DNA from: Sphagnum magellanicum
Taxonomy: Eukaryota; Streptophyta; Sphagnopsida; Sphagnales; Sphagnaceae
NCBI GenBank assembly: GCA_021904315.1
Contig: CM038912.1
Location: 7,031,061-7,095,060 of the forward strand
Direction of reading: 5' to 3'
Length of the DNA stretch: 64,000 nucleotides
Shown: in pieces, positions 1 to 13,600 of the stretch
Numbering within the stretch: the stretch's first letter is position 1
Layout: every line of letters begins with the position of its first letter
Made by a program: the position numbers and the translations under genes
Notes under the pieces: model-generated
What the model saw: the letters and a program-made list of their open reading frames with translations, nothing else
Databases searched by the model: none
Told to the model about the DNA's origin: nothing

Positions 1-2690
1 CCCTCCACACATGAACAAGTGGCACCATTTGGTGTGGCATATTGTAGTCATATAAGCAATTACAAATCACAAAAAATCTGCGTCAAAAGGATGGTTGTTT
101 AAGGTAATGGATAAAAAATCCACCTTTAATCATAAGAGGTATGCAACTACTGTTACAATGGGGTGCAACATGGTGTCTTTTGTGAATGGTTGTCTTTTGT
201 CACCTCTACAAGATGATTATGGGGTTTTTGTAATCAAATGTGTCATTTCTATGATCTCAAATTTTTTTGGTGAACCTTAGTGTGAATAGGTTCAACATTC
301 TTTTAGTTTTGGGTTATTACCTCTTTGGAGGAGCAGCGACATTCATCTTCATGGAATTGAGTGTTTTTTTGTGTGGTTTAGTTTTTGTTAACACATGAGG
401 TTGGTATTGGAATGAGGCTTGGATTTTCCCATGAGGAATAATGTCTTTGGTTATGTGCATATTCATGCATGCTTAATGAGATTATTGTGATATGTTTTAC
501 ATTATAGACAATTGATGTAAGTGGCTAGATGTGCTAGAGCATGACAATGACAAAAAAATTAATTTTTAAAATTAAAATTATAATCATTAATTTGCAAATT
601 TCTTCTAGTGATTATGATTATGATTTCAAATGTGACATTATAATTTTGTCTTTGGAAATTTTATTTCAGGATATTTGTTTGTTTGTTTTGTTTGTGATCA
701 CACCTTAACCTTCCCAAAACGTGGGGCCTTTCAGTACACTTATGGTATCATTGGAAAATCATCATCAAGGTGGTGTGTACAATGGTCATTTCACAAATTT
801 TGGCCATAGACTAATAAAGCAAACATTATTGAATTTAAAATGATTTTTGTCATTCGAAGTTAAGTAAAATATATTTAAATTTGATTTTTGGAATCAATCC
901 ATGCTCTTTCATTGTATTTCCCCATCTATTGGCCCTTTGACATCCCAACCCTTAAAGTATCTGTCTAATGACACTTGAATTCACAATTAAACAAACAAAT
1001 TTTTTTTCACAATAAAGTTTTTTTAAAAAAAGTTTTTTCTTGGAGTTGTGAAAAGGCTTTTTGGAAAGCAAGTATCCCTTATAGCCTTGAAAATTATCCC
1101 CCTTGGGCCAATGGCCCAAGGGTACACTTCTTATAATAAAGAAAGAGTTTTTCCAATTACAAGGTAAGATTTATAAAGGTCTATTGTAACTTCTTTTGGG
1201 TTTCATGTTGTTGATTTGATGTTTCATTAGTGATTAGGAATTGTCCATCTTCCACACACAACATCAAAATATAATGTGATACACATACAATGAAAAAGCC
1301 ATCCATATTAATGAAGAGAAGGTTAATCACAATTAATAAATGTATTTTCTATTTTTTATTTTTACTAAGTAGAGAGACTGAACTATTAGCCCTATTGCAT
1401 GGCCACTTTGTGAAGTGAGAGAAGTAGCCATATCATGTGTAATTAAACAAAATAATTTTGTATATATACATGATCCTTCTAATTACATTGTCAAGTCATG
1501 ATAACATAATTGTTATTTTTTGTCAGTACGATACATAATTTTTGTTTATCAAACTTTCATATTTTGTGTATGTAACACTTAAAGAATTCCATTTGACATC
1601 TTGCATTTAATTGTGAAGGAAAAAAAAATCTTCTTTGTTTTCCAATGGAATGAACCTACCTATACTTATTATTTTAGCAAATTGAATCAATCAAGGAGAA
1701 CCGACCATGCAAAGGAGATGGTTTTGATTGAAGAATTTGGAAAATATATTCCAAAATATTTTAAAACATTTTTTAAAATTTTATTTTTTTGGGGGATTAG
1801 TCATATTTTTGCACAAATCTCTCGCTCTCTTTATAGCATAATTGTAGTGTGGACATTTAATGGAGAGCATGGACATTCACTTTTGAGACGTTTTATTTAA
1901 CTTCAAATTAATTAAAAAAGTTTCGGACTAATTGAAACAAGAAGTTATCTCAAGCCATTTGGTTAGGTAAGGTAACATGATACCATAGCCTAGCGTGAAA
2001 TTCCACATTGACAAAATGAATAATTTTTTTCAAAAAAAAAAATTGTTTAAAAAATTTGAAATTATGGAATTTTCTATGATCTATTATCATAATGTCACAT
2101 GAGTAGTGAAATTATTCAGAGTGTAACTTACGATAATCATGACGATTTTTCAACATGTCAACTTCATATTTTCACAAAAAAATTCATTTCACTATTTTGA
2201 GGATTATTTAATGATGGAAACTGACCAGAAGGTAAGTTATTGATGACTATTACAAAGAAATTTTTTAAAAAAATTTTGATTTTTCTAAATAAAATGGTAC
2301 TAAGTTATGAACTTTTTGTTGCCATTATTATATAAATGAGTAGCCTATTTATTTGCATTTGTTTAGACATAATATATGGAAACACGTGCGTTGAAAAAAA
2401 GCCCTGACAAATTCCTGGGTCATAGTTGTCAACTTTGACATACTCGCATATTCGCCAATGAACAACGGAAGGGCAGATTCCGGGCACTCATATGTCAAAG
2501 TTACAACCAATACATACCTTATGTTCAAGTTCTTACCCTTGACTTTCTTTTATCGTCAAAAGATGAAACCATAAATAAAAGAAAAAAAAAGCACCAATCC
2601 AGAAAGGAAAAAGGGAGGAACACAAAGACACGACCAACATCCAAAGCCGAGACAACACCCAAAAGTGCAAGGGAGGAAAAAAAAAAAGCG
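1..2690. other. AT-rich intergenic spacer
   Basis: No exon or recognisable protein fragment was found on either strand. The open frames here are short, low-complexity and lack splice-consistent neighbours. The only discrete structure noted is a 23-bp near-perfect palindrome at 1100-1122. Long A and T runs are common, typical of decayed plant intergenic DNA. Confidence 0.6.
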
Positions 2691-2696
2691 CTCACC

Positions 2697-3125
2697 TAAA
2701 TACAAACCTTGAGCCTAGGTCTGTAACCCAAATTATAAACCTTGAGCTTAGGTTCGTAACCCAAATTCAAACCTCAAGCCTAGGTCCGTAACCCAAATAT
2801 AAACCTTGATGAGCATAGGTTCGTAACCCCAATTCAAACCTCAAGCCTAGGTCCGTAACCCAAATATAAACCTTGATGAGCATAGGTTCGTAACCCAAAT
2901 TCAAACCTCAAGCCTAGGTCCATAACCCAAATATAAACCTTGATGAGCATAGGTTCGTAACCCAAATTCAAACCTCAAGCCTAGGTCCGTAACCCAAATA
3001 TAAACCTTGATGAGCATAGGTTCGTAACCCAAATTCAAACCTCAAGCCTAGGTCCGTAACCCAAATATAAACCTTGAGCATAGATTCGTAACCCAAATTC
3101 AAACCTCAAGCCTAGGTCCGTAACC
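2697..3125. repeat. Minisatellite, about 67-bp period made of two half units
   Basis: A tandem array with a higher-order period of about 67 bp. Each unit is built from two diverged halves of about 33 bp, one carrying CAAGCCTAGGTCCGTAACCC and one carrying GAGCATAGGTTCGTAACCC. The central copies (about 2780-3060) are nearly identical, and the edge copies are shorter or diverged. There is no coding potential. It lies about 0.8 kb before the inferred 5' exon of the kinase gene. Confidence 0.9.
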
Positions 3126-3300
3126 CCTCACCAGTCGCATGAAACAAATTAGACAAAGAGAGGGGAGAGAATCCTGAAAGAGTGTCAAGCCTAGAAGAGG
3201 CCTCATCCAAGAGAACAGCCCCCGTCAATATGGATGAAGCTTGGAGAATTTTTAGTTGTTTTGAAGTTTGCAACTCGAGAACAAGATTTTCCACCCCCTG

Positions 3301-3410
3301 AAAAAAAAAAAAAAAAAAAAAAAAAAAACCCAAAAGAAAACCCCTAAGAAAAAAAAAACCAAATAAAAGAAAAAGGAGGAAAAAACAAAAACGACAAAAA
3401 AACAAAAAGC
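3301..3410. repeat. Poly-A tract and A-rich low-complexity DNA
   Basis: An uninterrupted A run of roughly 27 bases is followed by A-rich sequence with few other bases. It could be the tail of an old retroposed sequence or simple low-complexity DNA; no retroposed body could be identified. A (TA)n run lies nearby at about 3552-3571. Confidence 0.8.
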
Positions 3411-3899
3411 AGAAAGTTGTGGACCTGCATAATTCCTGATCTGAAATACACTAGTTTTCAGCCGTTGGATTTGCTGGAAGGAACGGCCACCTTCTAAATG
3501 CGTTCCCACCGTCCGATCCATCCAATACTAGAAACTCCACATTCTGAATCCTTATATATATATATATATATAGATACCCTGTATAGTGCCTACTTACCGT
3601 CCGATTGGACGGGTAATTGTAAATCTTCACCGTCCACATCCTCGTACTATCGACCAGTCCGAGACCCTAACCAGTATCTTTCCAGCCGCTCTCCGGCCAC
3701 GAGCCGCTCGATCCACCAGATGGCAGATCTCGGCCGTTGGTGATCTAAAGAAATGGTGTCCTGTGTGAAAGAAAGCCCAGAGGAGCCAGCTCGAAAGATG
3801 CTGGTGTTGGTATCTTTTTCTTCGGGAGCGAAACCGGAGACGCAAGGGGAGAATTTAGTGCGTGAGAGATGGAAAGATATGGGAGATGAGTAAAAGAGC

Positions 3900-4096
3900 T
3901 TGGTGGGCGTCTTCCTCTCTCTCTCTCTCTCTTTCTCCCAAGAGACCCTTGTTCGCGTCTTCTCTCCTGACTTTCTTCCTTTTGGTTGTTTCACGCGTTG
4001 GGCGGATTTTCGAGGGATTCTCCCGCGGCCTTCAACTTTGCGAATCCGGATTCCTTCAAGCTTCCTGTTTGACACGATTCCGAGCTTCCCTTCTTG
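3900..4096 (+). other. Probable 5' UTR exon of the PTI1-like kinase gene
   Basis: A CT-microsatellite-rich, GC-richer stretch typical of plant 5' leaders ends in a strong splice donor (GTAAGT at 4097). A plausible acceptor lies just before the start codon: CAAG ending at 5007 or CAG ending at 5011. This would give a 5' UTR intron of about 0.9 kb. The transcription start is not visible. Inference only. Confidence 0.4.
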
Positions 4097-5014
4097 GTAA
4101 GTATGTGGTTTTCATGTAAGAAATTGGAGTTTTGGGGATGTACGCATGTATTTCTCTGAGCTTGTTGATCGTCGTCGTCTTCTTCTTCTTCTTCGTCTTC
4201 TTCATGTTCATGTTTGGTTCACTCGTACATGCCACGAGGGTTTGCGATTTACTTGGCTGCATGTGTTTTAAGCGATTTCGGAATTGTTATTTATGTAGAG
4301 TTTCTTCTGCGGACTTTAAGGTTATTCTCTCGTCTTCTTGTGTTGTCATTGGCATGAGGTGGCTCTTTTTTCTTTCTATTACCGGGAAGTGAGAAGTGAG
4401 CTTCCGCAAGTTCTGACTTTCTCACTCGTCCTTTAGAAGTTCTGGAAGTTGCAGAACGTCAAAGATTTTCGAGGTTAAGCTCCTTTAGGCTTTGTTTTTT
4501 TTGGGGGTGGGGGGGGGAGGTTTGACACTGTAAGTGCGGTCTTCTTTGTGACGGAGTTTCTGGGGTTTGGATTTGTGAGATTGCCATGCCCGTCTTCGAG
4601 GGAGTTCCGGTTTTGCTTTTAGGCTTTGTATTTAGTGCTTCTTTTCTCTACACGTATGTAGTGTTATTAGTTGATAGAAGAACTGCAGTCGCCATAATAA
4701 TTGTAGTATTTGAACTTTTGAGGCTTCCAATCTCATATTCTGTCAGCCATAGATGTGCCAGAAGTGCTACTTGTAAGTATTCTTGAGGAAGTTTAATGAG
4801 CTAGCATGATGGTTAGATTTTGTATGAAGGCATTTCTTTCTACAAGAGACTACCATGAATCTCTCTGTTTCTGGTGATGGAGGTCAGTTTTTCTGGCTGC
4901 AGCTGAAAATCTACTTGTTTTGCTCTCTGAGAGTGGAGTCTTTGTCTGCATGCAGATACGAATAGATGTTGATGCATGTGACCACAAATCTGTAATCTTC
5001 TTGCAAGTCAGCAA

Positions 5015-8000
5015 ATGGGGCAGTGTTGCTCTTCAGAGGGGAAGGAGGATTTCATAAAAGCATCTGAACCCCACAACAATTTCAATGGAAGTGTGCCTTC
5101 TGGTACACCAACAAACTTTTAGATGATGCAAACTAAGGAACCTTGTCGATGTTGATGCATCTTGTCTTTAACTTCAAAGGGTTTTTGCTAGTTTGCCATT
5201 TTTTTTATCAGTGAAGCTGTTTTAGTTGGATTGATGATGCCTTGAAGAACTGAATCATCAGTCGGATGATGGCAAAGAGATTCAGAGATTGAAGGTGCTG
5301 AAAGTTCCTCTCATTCTGTTGATTGGCAAACTGGTAATGTAGATTGTAAAGTGAAGAAATCCTTTATGATGTTACTGATTTTATGCAATTGTGCACTCTT
5401 ACAGGAAATGCTGCAAGAGCAGCAGAGCCAACAAGAACTGTCCCACCTACAAGAGTGCAGCCTATTCTAGTACCACTCCTGACCATTGAGGAAATAAGGG
5501 AATGCACAGATAACTTTGGGCCAAAAGCCTTGATTGGTGAGGGATCCTATGGTAGGGTGTATTATGCAACACTTCAAGATCGTGTGGCAGCTATCAAGAA
5601 GTTAGATGCCAGTGCTCAACCAGAGACTGAATTCCTTTCACAGGCATGGCTTCCCACCTTGATACAAATTGTATTTTGTCTTTGTTGTGCCTCCACATCT
5701 GACATCAATTGAAAGGTTGCATCATACTCTAGCATATTGCCACATAACTGCAATTTGTAATGTTGAGATGATTGATATAATGTTGTGGGCCTTCATAGGG
5801 TACAATTCAAATGCCACTACCCTACCTACCATGGTCCAATATGTATCTGCAGGGAGACATGCAAATGCATTTGAGTTTTTGCAATCAGATCTCTAAACTT
5901 ATTCAATTTCGTTTTTTTTGGGGTTGCCTGATGCAGGTGGCCTTGGTGTCAAGACTAAAGCATGAGAATGTTGTTGAGCTCATTGGATATTGCTTGGATG
6001 GGCCTTTACGTGTACTCGCATATGAATTTGCTACAATGGGATCTCTTCATGATATTTTACATGGTGGTCACTTTTTCACTGTTCATTAGTAATCAAATGT
6101 TGGACAATTGTGGCTTTTGAACATGTTCTCTGGAGTGACAGAGATGATGCCCCAGTGGTTATGGACACAACAAAATATCCTCACATGGGCCTATGCATAA
6201 GTCATATGTTTTCTGTGGTTGGTTTGAAAAGCCCATGACATCTCCCATCACAGAACGTAAATTCTTCAAACATCTAGTGTAGGTGACGCGTGGCGGAAGA
6301 GATAAGGTTTGGTTTGCATGCTGCAAGCAGGTCTTGACACTCTGGAATACATCCAGCAAAATTTTCAATATTTTCTCTTCACTCTCTGTTTTATGATCAT
6401 TTAGGGCTGATATTGGTTGCTCTGCAGGTAGGAAAGGTGTGAAAGGTGCCCAGCCTGGGCCAGTGCTTGACTGGATGCAACGAGTCAAGATTGCAGTTGG
6501 GGCAGCAAGGGGGCTGGAGTATCTGCACGAGAAAGCACAACCACCTATCATTCATCGAGATATTAAGTCCAGCAATGTGTTGCTCTTTGATGATTATGTA
6601 GCCAAGATTGCAGACTTCAACCTATCAAATCAGGCCCCAGACATGGCTGCTCGTCTACATTCTACACGTGTTCTTGGCACCTTCGGATACCATGCACCTG
6701 AGTAAGTTACTGTGAATTTCCAGTATTCTGTGGTGTATGCATCATGAATTTTGCCACACTCCTAATGCCCAAGTCAGTTGGAATGTGATTGGCTTCAATG
6801 CGGTCAGTCATTGAGTCAGTTGGAATGTGCATCCTGCAGTGATGATATACATAATGTACCATCAAAGTCGAAGCTGTGAAGCATTGACGATACCAATTAT
6901 CTGAGCAGAGGATTGACAAGAAGGTTGTCTTAGCTATTACAAATCATCAGTAAGCATTCTCATTTGTGAGTTGCTGCTTGTAGATGCAGTTAACACACAT
7001 CTGTGTTTGCTTGCAGAACATTGGCGTCCTCTTAAACTGTCAACTTGTCACAGGCAAGTTGAATACTATACCTTCCTAACATATTGATGGGTTGAAATTA
7101 TGGCAGGTATGCTATGACAGGCCAGTTGACACAGAAGAGTGATGTTTACAGTTTTGGAGTGGTTCTTCTGGAGCTTCTTACTGGTCGGAAACCTGTGGAT
7201 CCTACAATGCCACGTGGACAACAAAGTCTTGTAACATGGGTAAGTTGAGTCAATCCTTTGCACAGATGCATGGACAACCACTTGTAGTATTGCTAGATGC
7301 CATTATTTCAGAAAGTAATAGTCCTATCTACTTCATCATTTCCATGAAGAGCTCCATGAAGTGTTTATTTATGAAGTCTTTGTCCCACTTTGATCGGGTT
7401 TGATTTGTCCAGGCAACACCAAAACTCAGTGAAGACAAAGTCAAGCAATGTGTTGATCCCAAGCTGAGGAGTGACTATCCTCCGAAGGCTGTTGCCAAGG
7501 TATGCATTGCATGCATTTTATTCTTACCTGTATGCAGTTTGTCCCTCTGAGTTTTGAGAATCTCACAATAGAGATGTGTGTAATAAGAAGATTACAATTG
7601 ACCATTTTGCTAGTTATGTCTCTTGATTCCAAGCCAATGTCTTGACTGAGATTTCTGTTGTTTCCAGAAACTGAGGACAGAGACTGAGGATAAAAGTTTT
7701 TTGTTTAGTTTCTTGTTTAGTAAAGTTTTGAGCAGATTACTATATACTATCTACACCCACAGTGGTGCTGGTGAAGTCAGTGGAGAGTTACATCAGCTAG
7801 TTATTGCCATCTGTGATGAAGTTGATGGTCTGATACTTTGTGATGACACTCACAAGGTTATGATCCCACCCATTCTTGTCTTTTTTTTTTGGTTTTGCCT
7901 GAACTGATAACGCTCACCTTCAAGGTGTATTGTGGATTGTTTTTTTCTGCACTCATAGATATGTGTCATGAGAATAGATATGTGTGTCAATACAATTTAC

Positions 8001-8202
8001 TGTCCTCTTTTCTATATGGAATGAGGGTGGGAACTGAGGGCTACTGAGACATTTGTGATGTGGAATGCAGATGGCAGCAGTAGCAGCCTTGTGTGTGCAG
8101 TATGAGGCAGATTTCCGCCCCAATATGAGCATTGTGGTGAAGGCACTGCAACCTCTTCTGACTGTGAGGCCCGCACCACAGGCAGAACATGGCAGCGAAT
8201 AG
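5015..8202 (+). CDS. PTI1-like receptor-like cytoplasmic kinase (RLCK-VIII), 359 aa
   Basis: Seven coding exons: 5015-5102, 5405-5643, 5937-6063, 6428-6701, 7107-7239, 7413-7499 and 8071-8202. They sum to 1080 nt with consistent phases. The N-terminus MGQCCS has Gly2 and Cys4/Cys5, consistent with myristoylation/palmitoylation and membrane attachment (inferred). The kinase domain shows the glycine loop GEGSYG (74-79), the ATP-binding lysine in VAAIKK (about 94), HRD (194-196) followed by IKSSN, and DFN (214-216) in place of DFG, as usual in PTI1 kinases. The activation segment ends HAPE, with Thr231 in HSTR matching the main phospho-site region of tomato Pti1. The family acts downstream of receptor and OXI1/AGC kinases in defence and oxidative signalling (family knowledge). 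All introns are GT-AG except intron 2, which has a GC donor at 5644. The length matches the family. The exact angiosperm orthologue is undecided. Confidence 0.96.
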
Positions 8203-10644
8203 AATTGCTCTCTTACGGAGCCCCTTCCTTAATTTATGGTTGCTTGTGTGCATTAATATTAATGAATGCTGGTGCTCCCTGCATGTGGGTGGAAGGAAAA
8301 AACATAGTGTATTTGCACACTGCTCCCTTAGTAAATCCGTACTAGTTGCTTAACATAGCTGTGTGCCTGCCTACAGAGGCAGAACTCAGTTAGTAGAATG
8401 ACATGAGGAGTTTGCTCTGTGTTTAGAGCATTTAGCAAGATACAGTCATGGTGTGATAATGGGGTTCAAATGATTAGGTCGATAATCTTGCTGCCACAAC
8501 AGTGACATTTACACTTTTCTTTGTGCTGGTTTACGGGAAGAGCCATTGTGGGAGTTTCTGGTCTCAGAGCTTTACTGTGGAGTGTATGTAGTTGGGGTTT
8601 CCAGTACTGAAAATTTGTCTTAGGGGGGCTCTCTTTAATTATTTTGTTCTATGTTTTTCCACCCTAGTAGCTCTTCTTCAAGGTAATATATGTGGAATAA
8701 ATCATGGTTCCTAAAGGATGTACCATCATTTATCTGGTTACCAATGATTTTCCAAAGTTGCACATGCATTTCCTTTCTGTTTGAAATGGCAGGGAGCATC
8801 TGACAGAAGGTACTGACAACAACAGGAGCTGAAGATGATGTCTTGAACAGGCACTTATCCAGGCACAAGAGAAACCTCTTCACTTGTAGCTAGCAGACAC
8901 CTGGGAGTTGATCTGAAGATCCTAAGGAGTTGAACAAAGTGTCGGAAGTATTCTGAGGTGCTGCTACTCCTTGGTGGTTTGGTGAGTACCTTCTAAATTT
9001 TTTTCCCTCTTTGTGTCTTGATGTCAAAACTACTAACAAGCCAAGATTGTTTTCCTCCCCTTGGTATGCAAAGTCACATCCACCTTTCGAGCATTGCCAA
9101 TTCTTATGACACTTGCACACTTTCACAACAAAAAATCACTGTCTTTCTTGATGTTATATCTTCATATGACATGGCATGCTGCACAACACAAAATCACTTG
9201 TCTTTCTTGATGCTAAATCTTTATCACGCTATCTCATCTCTTGTGGGAGCTTTTTGCACACTGGAATACGCTTGATCCAGTCCATTCCATCCAGTCCATT
9301 CCAGTTTGCAACTGAGGTCAAGTGGCATCATACATTTCTTCCAAATTTCTATGTTAGCCATTAATTGACACATTTTTCTCTCGAAGAAAACATTATAAGA
9401 TTTTATTCTGCCAATTCAACTACCCTTCTAGAAGTTAACCTGACTAGCGAAGTGGAAAGATCCATTACTGCTAATTATGCAATCATATTGTGCTTCTTTT
9501 AGACATACGCTTATGTCTCCTACCGACTTATGTATAATACATATTCTATGTATGTTCTCTGTGTTACATAGGCCTTCATATGTACAATACTTTGGGTATA
9601 TGGTTTTTTAAAAAACCAAAAACATCAACTAAACATTGTTGAAATAACACACCTGTGCATTATGCACGGGGTTCACACTAGTTTATTTAGAATTTAGCTA
9701 ATAATGTACTAATAAAAAATCCCAACCCTAAAACCTGCGAACACAACTGCCGTGTCCTTTAACCAGCAATAGGAAAAATAAGACTTAAAAAAGGGGCAAA
9801 AATGAATATGGAAATATGGAAATATCGAATTTGAATATAGGAAAAAGAACGGAAGGAACAAATTTAAAGATAAAGAAAATGCCGTTGATTGGTTCACTAA
9901 TAATAGTTTACATTTTGGTGGACACGAGAACACGGGAACAGACGTGCGCTGATGCCCTTCTGTTCCCCGTTCCCCTACCAACTAGGATTTTCAAATTTCA
10001 AACATAGATACCTAATAGGTAGGTATTTACCACTGTCCCCCCTCGAACCCTTTCCATGCTCTGCCCGTCACCCGTTACCCGTGATTTGCCATGGGCACTC
10101 TTGTCGTCTTTTAGGTTCCTTTTTATAGTTTTTGTTTTCCCCTTCGTTTTGTTGCTGTTGTTGTGAAAGCCGGCTTGGTCGCAGTTTTTGAAAATTCTGT
10201 GCGTTTGCTGCATAGAGAAGAAGAAGTTGAAATGGAGATGGGACGAAAAGGGAACTGGAATCGAACTCTTTGTGCCTCTTCTTTTTCGTAGATTTTAATT
10301 CTTTGTTGTTGTTGTTGTTCTTGATGTCTTGTCACTATTCCTGTCTGGTTTTGTTGTGTGAAGGTTTTTTAGGTTTTGCAGACTATGGTTGTCGTTGTGG
10401 GAGTAGTTGGGGTTGGAAGGCTTAGAATAAGGAGCTGACGATGTGGAGTAGTAGTTGTGCGATTGCAAGTGGGAGTGTTTGTTGTTGTTGTTATTGTTGT
10501 AGAGATAGGGGAGAGGAATAAGAAAGAGGAAGAGAGCAAGAGGAGGAACAGGAAGTGCAGGAGGTAGGACGGTTAAGGAGGAATTTGAAGAGGGAAAGTG
10601 TAGGGAGTAATAACGAGGTCTTTAGTGGAGTAAAGTAGGAGGAG
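8203..10644. other. 3' UTR of kinase gene and intergenic spacer
   Basis: Plain sequence follows the kinase stop. AATAAA at 8696-8701 is a possible polyadenylation signal. A diverged direct repeat around 9125-9235 shares a TCTTTCTTGATG core. A short purine-rich stretch around 10500-10640 is probably the 5' leader of the next gene. No other exon was recognised. Confidence 0.5.
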
Positions 10645-13600
10645 ATGGACTCGATGAATAGGATGAGGATGCAGAGTAGTCCACGACCGGCGTCGGCGAG
10701 ACGAGTAGTTGCAGGGAAACGGACACGACCTGACGAGACCAAGAACTGCGTACGGAAGCTCCTGAAGCGGGAGATCAGCCGAGCGGGGAACCTGGCCTTT
10801 ACCCGCACTAATTCGCAAGAGAAGTTTCGGAACTTTCATTTACAGGTGGGTGTGTGTGTGTGTAGACCAAGTCTCGGTCAATTTTCTTGTGCAGAGGGAG
10901 GAGAGAGGAGAACTCGTTTCTTTAGCTCCACTTAGGTTTTCTCGGTTTCGTGTGGTTTTTTCCCCACCTCAGCCAGGGACTTGGTACCCGTTCGTCGATG
11001 CTGTGCTGACTAGGGTTTTCTCTTTCCGCTTCAACTCGGGCATTGATCTTGTCACATGTAGTTGCAGCAACCATTGCACGCTATTTTTGGAGCTTTTCCA
11101 AAGCGATTTGTAACCCTAGCTGGCGATCAAGAGGCCACTTTTAAATCCAAGTAACAATTGCTGCTTACAAAATATGTAGATGAACGTGAGGTTTTGCTGT
11201 GCTCCAAGGGATATTGCTGTCCCTAGTTTTATGAGCCCATTCTACTCAAGGTGTGGGAAGCCAAATCAAGGTTGAGGTCCACTTCTCATGATGTCAAAGG
11301 TTTGGTTGAAGAAGGTTCAGCTCACGTCTTAGAACAACAAATATTTGAGTTTTCAATACACACTCCACTCATGGTCTTTTCTGTGTTTTTGGTTGGTCCA
11401 CCATTGGCTGTCTGGATGATGTTATGATATAACTTGTTTGCTTGGTGCATCTCTGCTACTGTTGGAGAAGATGGATATGCTTGCAGTCTGTATGTCAATT
11501 CATGTATAACACTTTTTTTGTTTCAAATGTTGCTTTTGCAGGAAGAGTTTGACACACATGACCCCAAAGCCCACCAATTTCTGAAGTTGCCATTTCTCAA
11601 GAAGCGGTCTCGGATTGTGGAAATTGGGGCTGCCAGGGACACTGTGTTTGCTCTCACGCATTCTGGTATCTGTGCTGCTTTTAGCCGAGGTGCAGCACTT
11701 ATCCCCAATTTTTTCTATCACCAATCTTATGGGGCACATTTTTGTTGATTGCTTTAGTGACTTACAAGCTGGGTTTGAATGTACCAGACACAAACAAGAG
11801 AATATGTTTCCTCAACATCAGTGCAGATGAAGTGATTCGCAGTTTGTTCTACAACAAAAACAATGATTCCTTGATCACTGTATCAGTATATGCTTCTGAC
11901 AACTTCAGCTCCTTGAAGTGCAGAACCACTCCTATTGAGTATGTTTCCTATTATATACAATTTTTGATTGCATTCATATCATAAAGTTTGGACTCTTATA
12001 CTCTTCTCCAAGCCCTGAGCTATTGGAGTTGTTTTTAAGGTTCCTGGATTTTGAGACCTGTGTGTAAGTGTAGCAGCTCCTTCACACTGTGTTGATGTTG
12101 ATCTATTGTGTGTTATGTCTTGGGATGGGAGTGTGGTTAGTCACACTAACCGGGAATTTTCTTCTTCAGGTACATTCGAAGAGGCCAGCCTGATGCTGGT
12201 TTCCCCTTGTTTGAGTCTGAATCACTCAGATGGCCTGGTTTTGTTGAGTTTGATGATGTGAATGGAAAAGTGCTCACATATTCTGCACAAGACCGGTATT
12301 GTTCATATTCTCATTCTATGTGTTCTGGGTCATTTGTGTCATGCTGTTCAAGTGGAGATTTGCCATTGTTAAAAATCTAGAGGGGTTCTTGCTGTGCTTG
12401 TGAAGATCTCATGGCATCCTCCTTGGACTGAAAATGTGATCGGTGGGTGTTGTTGTGACAGGATATACAAGGTGTTTGACTTGAAAAACTACACCTTGCT
12501 GTATTCCATCTCTGATGAGAATGTTCAGGAAATCAAGATCAGGTTAGTTTTGAAATGCAATTTCAGTGGTCAAAGATAATCTCATGTTTTCTGTGGAGGT
12601 TATGAATATCCAGTCCACATACAGGTTTCCTTAAAGGTCACGAGTTCTGATAATTGTAATTGTAATGTATCAGCCCAGGCATCATGCTGCTTATCTTTGA
12701 TAGGGCACAAAGTCATGTGCCATTAAAGATATTGTCAATTGAGGATGGTTCAGTGTTGAAAGCCTTTAATCACCTGCTGCACCGTAACAAGAAGGTGGAC
12801 TTCATCGAGCAATTCAATGAAAAGCTGCTTGTAAAGCAGGAAAATGAGAACCTGCAAATTCTTGATGTATGTTCTTTTCTTGCCTTTTTGATTTATGTGC
12901 ATTTTTTATAACCTTACTAATTAATATCTCCTATATAATGCGACTTTGCTTCTGGAACATGTGACAGTCAAATGCTTGACAATGACTTCCTTAACTTTGG
13001 CAATAAACTGAAGATAGTGCTATTTGAATGGGTTGCAATGTCAGGTGAGAAATGGGCAGCTCACAGAAGTAAGCAGAACAGAGTTTATGACACCATCAGC
13101 ATTCATATTTTTGTATGAGAATCAACTCTTTTTAACCTTCCGCAACAGAACAGTGGCTGTATGGAATTTTCGGGGAGAGCTTGTGACATCATTTGAAGAT
13201 CACTTGCTATGGTATCCTGACTGTAACACTAATAACATATACATCACCAGTGAGCAAGATCTCATTATCTCATACTGCAAGGCCCATGCAGACAAAACTG
13301 CAGATGAAGCTGGTATGTCCTTTGTCTTCCTAAGTATTAGCAATGTCAGGAGGTTATATGCTGCTTGTCGGAAGTTCTCTTTTGTAGAATGATCTGGAGA
13401 GTGAAATGCTCAGCAAGAACATTGTGTTCTATGTGCAGTGGGCTCCATCAACATAAGCAACATCTTGACAGGGAAATGCCTGGCAAAGATCAGGGCTGAT
13501 GACCTGCGTGTTGGGATTAGGCCTCGAACATGTGCCAACTCTTCCAATATCAGAAGCTCCATTCATGAAGCTCTTGAAGATGTAACAGCCCTCTTCTATG

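Noticed and set aside
2697-3125. The regular minisatellite as a possible CRISPR array
   Set aside because: There are no unique spacers between repeats. It is a tandem array in a plant genome.
7701-7907. A 68-codon plus-strand frame in a kinase intron
   Set aside because: The kinase reads continuously from exon 6 (ending AVAK) to exon 7 ([17 protein letters not shown]) without it.
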